A stretch of 64,000 nt of DNA, from contig NC_084726.1 of NCBI RefSeq assembly GCF_033807575.1, forward strand, positions 11,160,001 through 11,224,000, in the 5' to 3' direction. How positions within the stretch are numbered: the first letter of the stretch is position 1; every line of letters starts with the position of its first letter. The DNA comes from Cydia pomonella. Lineage: Eukaryota > Arthropoda > Insecta > Lepidoptera > Tortricidae. The notes below the pieces were generated by a model. That model ran no database searches and was not told where the DNA came from. It was given only the letters and a program-made list of their open reading frames with translations. This document shows positions 1 through 10,200 of the stretch, one piece after another. Both the position numbers and the translations under genes were made by a program.

Positions 1-240
1 ATTACTGTCTCTTTCTTTTCGCGACACATTCTATAATTGACCCGTAGTGACATAAACATCTCTGTTATAATTTGGATCTGGAATTTGCTAAATTTCCAAA
101 TCTTTTTTGATCCAGCCACATTACTCTGTTCATGAAGGGTTTTTTAGTGCTTTAGACCCATCAAACTGTTCCATTCTTGTTTGTGTTTAAGCTAAGTATG
201 GTCTTTGCTAACCGTTATAATGGTTCCCTGTAGAAGCCCC

Positions 241-790
241 AAAAAAAATATTATAGGACATTATTACACAAATTGACCAAGTCCCACAGTAAGCTCAATA
301 AGGCTTGTGTTGTGAGTACTTAGATAACGATATATGCGTATAATATATAAAAACTTAAGAGTCCATCAACGTGCTCACTAGCGCCACTGCTAAATAATTG
401 TGATTATTTAAATTTAACGATAGTTATTTAAAAAAAGGGGGCCTCTGTATGTAGTATTTAAGTACCTTTTGAATACATCAGAATAGTTTTTACGTTGCTG
501 GATTCGTCAATCTAGGCGTCCAAAGTTAAAACGGCCGTTTTTGTTTTGAGTTCATAGATCGACGAATCCAGCAACATAGAAACTAGTTTGATGTATTCAG
601 AAGGTACTTAAATACAAAATACAGTACGTAGCGGCCCCCTTTTTTAAATATGTATCGTAAAATTAAAATAGTCACAATTATTTTCCAGTGGCGCTAGTGA
701 GCACGTTGATGGGCTCTTAAATACATGGAAAACACCCATGACTCGGTAACAAATATTCGTGCCCATCACACAAATAAATGCCCTTACCAA
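241..790 (-). repeat. tRNA-derived SINE (family 1), split by a MITE
   Basis: The AT-rich body and tail of the commonest SINE of this window run on the minus strand at 241-358 and resume at 717-790. The gap is a 358-bp MITE. The tRNA-like head is missing: similarity stops near 790, just before the box B region. Complete relatives lie at 9357, 24780, 26791, 33439 and 60490. Confidence 0.85.
359..716. mobile_element. MITE with long terminal inverted repeats and TTAA duplication
   Basis: The ends are long imperfect inverted repeats. The left end reads GAGTCCATCAACGTGCTCAC and the right end is its near-complement, with one mismatch in the first 20 bases. An inner pair (GTATTTAAGTACCTT against its complement) extends the foldback. 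The element is flanked by TTAA at 355-358 and 717-720, and removing it with one TTAA rejoins a SINE exactly. TTAA is the duplication typical of piggyBac-type transposition; no transposase is encoded. Confidence 0.85.
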
Positions 791-1069
791 AATGTGTCTG
801 GTTTTTAATAAACAATTGCTCGTAGATCATTTTCATTGCCGATGAAGCCCTCGTGTCCATAACAGTTTCACTTTGATTTGCCCCTAAAATTCAGAGTTTG
901 GTTACCATTGTATTCCAGTCCAAATCTCCCATTTTATTAGAAGAAAACCTCCTAACCGTATATTGTATACGTATAACTAGGGTAGTTAAAAATAAAACGA
1001 CCGTAGACGGACACAAACCAATTTAATTGCAGATTGTGCGCACATATCTAGTCGATCGTATTTTATGCT

Positions 1070-1281
1070 TTAATGCTTTCCGTGGACACCATCAAACACT
1101 TCTTCTTCTTCCTCAATCATTGTTATCCCGTAACTTTCTATGATGTCACTAGGGACGGTAACGTCGTCGGTGTCCGCAGAGAAACAGTCCTTCGGGCAAG
1201 ACATAACGCTCGGAAGGACGCAGGAGCAAGTACACTGTGAAGCTTGTACGGTTGTCCCTGGCTTACAGTCAGTCGCGTATT
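1070..1281 (-). CDS. Terminal exon 6, proximal pacifastin-like gene
   Basis: The acceptor TACTTAACAG precedes two bases that complete a Glu codon (phase 1). The exon encodes EYATDCKPG and continues with cysteines spaced C-x10-C-x-C-x-C-x7-C-x3-C. It ends in an acidic tail with a run of five Glu, and TAA at 1072-1070. The Cys2-Cys3 gap is one residue shorter than in canonical pacifastin domains, and the distal paralogue shares this. An ATTAAA lies about 45 nt downstream on this strand (plus 1022-1027) as a possible poly(A) signal. Confidence 0.75.
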
Positions 1282-4200
1282 CTGTTAAGTAGAATAATAT
1301 ATTTATTAAGAGGCCGAAACATAAGTAGAGTCCAACGACACTAAATTTGCACGAGAAGTACGTCAAGATTCGGAAATGACTTTTACCAGGACATTCGGAA
1401 CATCGTAAAAAGCGTAGCACATTTAAAAACAACGCAAGTTAGCATAACACGTACAAAAACAAAGTAAGTGACAAATCAAAGGGTTCTTGAAAAAGCGCAG
1501 CTGCCCACTCTTGCCGCTCGTCTCAAACAGAGACGCTTACGGTTGCTGGGGCATGTGCACCGGATGAAACCCTCTAGAATACCTCGACGTGTCTTGCTTG
1601 GTGCAGTTGCGTATGCTAAAAGGAACGTTGGAAGACCGATGCTGCGCTTTAAAGACTGTGTTAAGCAAAACATGTCAGCATTTGAAATCGACCACCGTGC
1701 CTGGGAAACCTTAGCTGAAGACTGTGATGCAAGCGTGTTGTGGAGAGGAGAAGGCTATGCGACCAAGCCTGGTTTATTACAGAAAGCAAACCGGGACTGG
1801 AACCTCAGGTGGCTTTCTCTGCCAAAAATGTGGGAGGTCGTGCCGCTCGCGCATCGGCCTCCACAGTTACCAAACCCGTTGTCTAAACAGCAATGCTTAA
1901 ATCGGCTGCAATAGACGCAAAGGCCTGTGATGATGATGAAATTACGTACATTACTAGCGAAGCAAAATTAATAAAAACTTAAGCAAAGTAATGAGCGATT
2001 CAAATATCAAACCGCAATAAACTGTTGGGTAGGGATATAAATCAAGAGGTATATTTTTCTGAAGAATTTCTCAAAAATGTTATGACTAACTAGCGAAACT
2101 TTGTTTGACAGAATATTCTAAAAATTTCAAGTTAGAAATTGCAACTTACCGCGCAGGATCAGACTGACCGTGCTATCAGAGTTGTGCAACAATTTTTCAT
2201 GATGTTCCCCAACATCTAAACCAGTGTCCGAGCACGAGATTCTGGAGCATAGTAAGATTCCTTCGCCGTTACACGTACATAACTGACAGGTTGGTTTGCC
2301 AATTTCATCCAACTTAAACGTAACTTGTTCGTTGCCTTCACAGCTTAGGGCCTGTTCTGAAAATGTCAAATAGAAATTAGGTAAAGATAAGATAAAAAGA
2401 TAAAAAAAAAATATGTTTATTGCACAAGAAAGGACACAGAAAAAGTATACAGCGGTTGTTTTTAAGAGTTGGTGCATAACTAGATTGACAACAGAGTTTC
2501 CAGGAGTCCCCGCACTAGGCTAGGCCTGTATCGCGGGAGACCAGAAGTACATATAGGTATCTTAAGAATCCCCAGCATGTCGGTGCTCTATACAAACGTA
2601 GTTTTGTTTTAAATACCACGTCGGTGACACACAAGCACACTGTCCGCCTAATGGTAAGCAGTCACCGTAGCCTATGGACGCTTGCAACACCAGAGTTATA
2701 GTTACGCTTTCATTTTAAAACGACTTGCTAGATTGCTCTGAAACTTTGTACTTAAAATAGGATAAGGTATATCTAGTCCTGTAATTAGTTTATATAGCTT
2801 AAGGGTCGGTTGCACCAAACCGTCTGTCACCGTTAAAGCGTTCGCTAAATTTTATTGTATGGGATGTTTCATACCTCACTGCTGTCTGACGTTGATCAGG
2901 CCGCTAAATGTGGTTGGTGCAACTGGCCCTTAGATAGTTAAAAAAACCGGCCAAGTGCGAGTCGGACTCGCACAGGAAGGGTTCCGTACCATTATCTATA
3001 AAAACGGTCACCCATCCAAGTACTGACCCCGCCCGTCGTTGCTTAACTTCGGTGATTGGATGAGAACCTCGAGATTGGAAAGAAATATTTATTTTATTTT
3101 GTTTTTAGTATTTGTTGTTATAGCGGCAACAGAAATACATAATCTGTAGATATTTCTACTGGCTAACTATCAAAGTTCATGAGATACAGCCTGGTGACAG
3201 ACGGACGGACGGACGGACTCCGGAGTCTCAGTAATAGGGTCCCGTTTGACCCTTTGGGTTCGGAACACTAAAAATACAGCGAATTTAAGATTTTCATACA
3301 AAACTTGTTTCGCTCTATTTCGTTTCTTTTATAAGATGGAGCAATATAAACTTATTTCAGTCCTAAACATACCTACCTCATGTCATTGTATGTGTAACGT
3401 TTCATTATAATCCAATACGTAGTTTCAAAATCAGAACGTAACTCCGTTTGTATGGGAAGGTGAAATTCAGCCGAGCTTGCCGGGGACTTAATTTATAAAA
3501 GTATATCGCATAACTATAATCGAATTGCCAAAAAGATTAACCACTACGGAACTTATGGGGGTTTTCAGAAAAAAATGTGCGCATTTTTCCTTAACCATCC
3601 TTAATTTTCCATACAAAATTTATTAGTCAGTTTTGTAATGGTCCATACAACACGAATGGTTTACTGCGTTACAAAACTGACAATTAAAAGTGGGACACTT
3701 TTTTTATTGCTTAAATCGATAGTGTTCGTAATTCTGAGAAGAAGTCATCCAAAATTTGGTGGCTTTAAAAAAAGTACAGGGTTCACATTTTTCTGAAAAT
3801 GTTCTTATATGAAGGACAAAGAAAAGCAGAGGAAATGACGTCATGGGCAACTTACTTCGATTTATACTGCTATCTACGTTTTTCTAGTAATTATCTGGTG
3901 CTTATTTCTTGGATATTGTTCAAAAAGTATATTTAATATACAGTTAACATTCATATATAGTGTCAGACCAAGCTAACTCTGCGACATTTGCATGATAAAC
4001 TGTGATAATATCTTTATTAAAGCCTAATTTCTATTAAAATATGTTTATGATGACACTTCTCTCTTAGTTCAGTTCAAGTTAGTGCAAAGTTAGTTTAGAC
4101 GGACTCTAAAAGTTCTTTTTTACGACGTTAGCAAATAAATTAGAGTTTGCGTTAAAAGAACTATATAACTTTGCCTAAAATACATACAGTAAAAGTCTTA

Positions 4201-7200
4201 TATATTATTAGCCCTATGAAATGCTAATAAGTGACATCACAATATAATCTTCTTCAATAATGTAAGTCAGTATATGTTTATGATAATATTCTTTTAGATA
4301 TGATTAAATATCTTAAATTTCATAAAGTGAAATCTAACATTCCAATGGGCTATAGCTACTTTTAAAGTATAGTTACTTTTGCGTTTTTCATAATACGCAT
4401 TGTTTCGTATTTTGTCATTTTCTATTGTGTCTTCTGGTTCCGTTGAAGGTTCTACTGTGGTTTCATACTCGGGTTCGGTAGGTCCCTCTGTGTTATAATA
4501 CTCGGGTTCTGTAGGGGCCTCTGTGATATAATACTCGGGTTCTGTCACAGGTTCCCCTGTGTTATAATAATCGGGTTCTGTATCTGGTTCTTCTGTGTTA
4601 TAATCAGCTGGTCCGTATGAAGTTTCGTCTGGATTATAATCTGGTTCTGTTCTATATTCCTCTGTGGTATAATAATCTGGTTCAGCTGTAAGATCTGTAA
4701 TAATTTGTATTTGTGAATTTCTACCTTTATTTTAAAATTATTTTACAAAGATACAACAATATGAGTTGAACGTAAATTGTCTTAAATAATAAATATATAT
4801 ATACTTATATACTAACTTATTTAAATGTATTAAAACTACATAACAAAACACTAAGAATAAACTTACCTACCTATAAACAAAACCCAATCATAAAAAAAAC
4901 ACCCAGCAAGGCCATATCGTCAGGTGACAAGCAAAACTCACTAATTACCACCACAAGTCCATAGCCATAATGAACCATATTACTACTGCAATTAGATTTT
5001 ATTCATTTTAGTTTAATTATTTTTTAGTTATTAGTGAGTTTCATTAAACATAATTTCTTAAGAAACCATAATTTTATATCCGCGACGCAGGCTTCGTCAG
5101 GTGAACATAAACTCATAATCAGGCTTCGTCACAAAACAATACAACGGTAAAATCTGCAACAGGCTTCGTCAACTTACTCTAAAAGTATACATAAAAAAAA
5201 CGCTACAAATAAAAAGCACCTTCTAACTGCCTTCCAACAGGCAGTGTTCTCACCAGGCTGACCGCATTTCGCCGTTGAACTGCGATGCTAATTCTTTGGG
5301 CAAAATACTGACCAGCCCTTTGGTCATCCGTGGCATCCACCAAATGCGACGTTAAACCCTTATAAAAACGCCGGGCGCTGGGCCCCCATAACCCTAACGT
5401 TTCCACTCCAAAAGTTAACTTAGTGAAATTTGCTTGTCACCTGACGATATTAGAATTTATACCAAATGGCAATTTGTGTGTGGGAAAAGTGGGACATTTG
5501 CAATCACAAAGTAAGTAATGTTGTCATAAATGTCAAATTCCTATGAAAAAATTAGTGAGGGACTGCCCTCACTTTGTTCTGTTCAAGCCGATGAAAAGTT
5601 AGCATAGATTGACTGTAAGTTAGTTTGTTGATCAACTACGGGGAAGCAAAAGAGTAATTGTGGTTACAGAAATATTACCGTCTTGTGTGGAATAATCAGA
5701 ATCGGCAGTATGGTCGTAATCTGGTTGCTCTGTGACAGCTTCATGAGGGCGACGTGTGGTGCTCCTCCGGAAGAATTCTTTAATCGCTGTTGAATTAATG
5801 TTGTAATTATCAGAAACGTCCACGAACTATGGTATATTAAGCTTAGTAATTTGGACCATTGGCAACGAGCCTGGTCGAAAAACCAACAGAACTGAGAGGT
5901 CATTACTATCACATTTTAACGTTAATAAACTATTCTATAAAGATCAGTTTGGATTTACACGGGGCAGGTCAACGACAGATGCAGGCACCACCTTAATCAA
6001 ACACATATTTGAAGCATGGGAACAACAACTAGATGCAATAGGCGTGTTTTGCGATCTGTCGAAGGCCTTCGACTGTGTTGATCATGACACTCTTATTCGC
6101 AAGTTAAACCACTATGGCGTGAAGTGCAAGGCTCTTGATCTCATCTGGTCCTATCTTATAAACAGAATTCAGAAAGTAGACATAAATAAAACTAAGTCGT
6201 CGGGGTCTATTACTTCAATGGGCGTCCCCCAAGGATCTATTCTTGGCCCATTCTTGTTTCTCGTTTATATTAATGATTTGCCTTATATAGTTAATGAAAA
6301 GCATAAGTTGGTTCTCTTTGCTGATGACACATCTATTATATTTAAAGTAAAAAGGAAACAGAGTGATTTAAGTGAAATAAATGATGTATTGTCCTCTGTA
6401 GTTGATTGGTTTACTACTAATAATTTACTTCTCAATGCCAAGAAAACGAAATGTGTTAGATTTTCTTTACCTAATGTCCAGCACACGAGTGACGCACAGG
6501 TTGTTTTAAAAGACGAAATATTAGATTTTGAAGATGAAGCTGTTTTTCTAGGCTTATCCTTGGATTCAAAATTACAGTGGGGAACGCACATTTCTACACT
6601 GGCAAGTAGACTAAGTTCAGCAGCATACGCAGTTAAAAGGATCCGTCAACTTACAGATGTTGAGACAGCACGGCTGGTGTATTTTGGATATTTCCATAGC
6701 GTCATGTCTTACGGCATTTTATTATGGGGCAAAGCCGCTGACATTAATTCAATCTTTGTTTTACAGAAACGTGCTGTACGTAACATATATAATATAGGCA
6801 CAAGAGTGTCTCTTAAAGAGAAATTTAAAGAAATCAATATTCTCACTGTTGCTTCCCAATATATTTACGAAAATATAATGTATGTAAGAAAAAATATTGA
6901 AATGTTTAAATTGAATAGTGACATACACAATTATAATACTAGAAATAAAAATAAATTGGTGATTCCAAGATTCCGTTTAAATAGAGTAAATAATATGTCG
7001 TTTATGGGGAACAGTGTGCGCTTTTATAATAAGTTACCATCTAACTTAACGAAATTGTCAATGAATAAATTCAAGTCAATTGTGAAACGACAGCTTTTAC
7101 AAAAAGCTTATTATACTTTTAAGGAATTCTTAGAAGATAAGGATGCATTTATGTTAAAATAGAATATATATATAGTTATAAGATGACATGTGAAAGTGCT

Positions 7201-10200
7201 AGCTTAAGCCTATTTACAGAATAAACGTTTCGATTTTCGATTTTTTCGATTTCGGTCATAGGTATTTATATGTACTTCATTTGTTGCATGGGCACCAAGC
7301 GGAATTCCATTGCAGAACTGAGATATTGGTATTTCAATCAAAATGTCGTCACCCTTATTACCTAGACAATAGAGCCCAAATAAGTAAATGAATTGCTGCA
7401 GAGCAGAATTTCGCGCACCGCGCCGGCCGGATGAGTGGCGCGCAGCAAATAATATGACCGATCGAAGGAACCAGTGTATTTCGCACTTCTCGATGAAAAC
7501 TTTATTATTTCAATTCAGCTGTGGAATTCAACTTGGTGTCCATAAAATGAAATATAGTAGTTAAAAATACTTATTAAATAAGATATCTCTCATCACTGTT
7601 GGTTTTTGGGCCATTTTGACGCATAGGCCTTTAAATGTGGAAAAAATTACTGTCTTGAGTGACAGCGGAGTCTTAGTAATAGGGTCCCGTTTTAATCTTT
7701 GGGCACGGAACCCTAAAAATTTTCAAAACTCTCTTGGTTCAAAACAAAAACCCACTGCATCTTAGTCATATTATTAAACCTACTATATTTAGGGACAATG
7801 TTCATACATTATGTAGGCAGACATTATTAGTGTATCTTCAAAGTAACCTATACATTAATTACTTAGTTAACAATAATATAAATAATCTGAATTTACGGTC
7901 ATTGTCGTGTTTTGTATTATCCTCGAAATCTGAAATAAAAAGTAAAGAATTATTGACCACGCCGCGTAGCCAACTTGCTAATCGCTTACGCTCCGTAGCG
8001 ATCGAAACGCAACTGTCACTGTCTCACTAATATGGAAGAGTGACAGAGACACAAAGCGTTTCGTTGTCGTAGTGATAGCGCTTGTCACCTTGGCTAGGTC
8101 GCTGTGTTTTTTTATAAATTTGAGCAATACTCGAAAAACAATCACAATAAAAAAAAAACAACGGGTTGCACTCCAGGAGTGCTGGCAGAAGTGAAACATG
8201 AATATTAACGTTGTGCGTTTGATATTTTGGAGAAATTGAGTAGCAGTTTTATAAAAAGAGATAATTTTCTATTATACCTACGTAAATAAATTTGAGTATT
8301 GGGACCGTGCGAAGTGCGTGGTGGGGGTAAGTAAAGCGATCCCAGCGCATAAGGTGGTAAAAATTTGAACTAACTGCGGATAGCGTCTTTAACATTTCGT
8401 ACAATTATATGGCTCGAAATGAAACTTTGATTTACGATTACTCCTGAAATATTCATTTAAATTGTGTGGTGTAAGGGACCATTGTAATCTGTATGAAATG
8501 CTTAATATAACTAACGTATTTATTTTGATAATTGTTAATAATGTATCCATGTAAATAGCTTTGCAAATGCCACATATTACGTGATCTTTTTCTAGAAGTT
8601 AAGAATGGATGTAGTAAGTTATCCTTAAAAGATAGACATTTCACATCGTGGACTTTTTTGTAGACCTATGTATGAGAAACAACCCCACCATACATTGTGT
8701 TGTTATAGCTCAAACGGATTAGGCAGCGTTTTCGATTAAAGATCCTAGCCAGCGTGATTTTTTCCGACAACATCGTTATATTTCAAACAATTTACACAAA
8801 ACCTTAACAAGTTATATACTTAAGCCTTCCTCAAGAATCACTCTATTGATAGATGAAAGTCGTATGAAAATCCGTTCAGTAGTTTTTAGTTTTGGAGTAG
8901 TTTTATAAGATGTAGTGAATTGACGTTTTCCCCTAGAATTGCGGACACTAGGTTGCGTGACAGTCGTGCACGCTCCCAATAGGAGATATTATGAAATGCG
9001 AATTTTAGTGTTAATATATAACATAGGTATACAGAGTTATTCATGAGACGTGAGCAGGACTACAGCCTACACAATCAGTAAAAGTTAATGAATCGTTCAC
9101 CATCATATTAAGTAAAACAACCACGCTTCTTTTCTGTTATTTAACTTTTTGGTAAAGAAAATTTTGAGCATCTACAATCATGGATACCCAACAACACAAA
9201 GATACAGTACAACACAATTAACAAAGATTAAACCTCTTTAACCGTTATTACCGCTGATTATAAAGAAAATAAAATGTCACACTTGAATGAGATACGATTT
9301 TTTAAAAGTAACCAGGCTTCGATGACATTCAATTTGCACGTCACCATGATGTCACGACGACCGGTCTGGCCTAGTGGGTAGTGACCCTGCCTACGAAGCC
9401 GATGGTCCCGGGCTCAAATCCTGGTAAGGGCATTTATTCGTGTGATGAGCATGGATATTTGTTCCTGAGTCATGGGTGTTTTCTATGTATTTAAGTATTT
9501 ATATATTATATATATCGTTGTCCAAGTACCCTCAACACAAGCCTTATTGAGCTTACTGTGGGACTTAGTCAAATTGTGTAATAATGTCCTATAATATTTA
9601 TTTATTTATTTATTTATTCTTGACCGCATTTAGAGCCTAAAATGTCATACAAAGTTTTTTGAAATCGTTATCGTTTTTTTAAATAATTTTGAGTTTTTAA
9701 TATTTAAGTTTTTATAACGAAACCGGGAAAAATTATGTGGTAGATATTTTTTCTTGGTTTCCTTCACTATGAAAAAATACACGTGAGATTTCTTTATATC
9801 GATATTTTCAGACGTGACCGTACTATACTTCCCTCAAGTGTCTAAGGTGGAACTTGCGAGTTCATTGTGATAATGACTCAAGTATTTTTATGTACAGTCA
9901 TCAGCAAAACCATTTGCTTAGCACACCTACATACATGTTTGCATGTAGAAATGCTAAGCTAATAACTTTGCTAACTGTACATCTTTTACGCTGCGAGGTG
10001 TACTCACTAGTTGGCTATATTACAAAAAAACGGCCAAGTGCGAGTCGGACTCGCGCACGAAGGGTTCCGTACCATTATTTATAAAAACGGCAAAAAAAAA
10101 ATGTTTTTTGTATGGGAGCCCCCTTAAATATTTATTTTATTTTGTTTTTATGTATTTGTTGTTATAGCGGCAACATAAATACATCATCTGAGAAGATTTT

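Larger units (their letters stand above)
2553..3495. mobile_element. Inverted-repeat element carrying nested insertions
   Basis: The outer ends (near 2565 'cccagcatgtcggtgctcta' and 3455-3490 'ggtgaaattcagccgagctt') match the termini of a short foldback element seen complete at 58496-58636 and interrupted at 21885-22680. Here the body is broken by an 'accacgtcggtgacacaca...' repeat fragment (2617-2700), a small MITE (2800-2932) and a copy of the CGGCCAAGTGCGAGTC repeat (2947-3272). Confidence 0.6.

Noticed and set aside
7734..8030. 98-codon plus-strand ORF
   Set aside because: Asn/Leu-rich translation of AT-rich DNA that ends in an inverted-repeat element; no motif or splice context.
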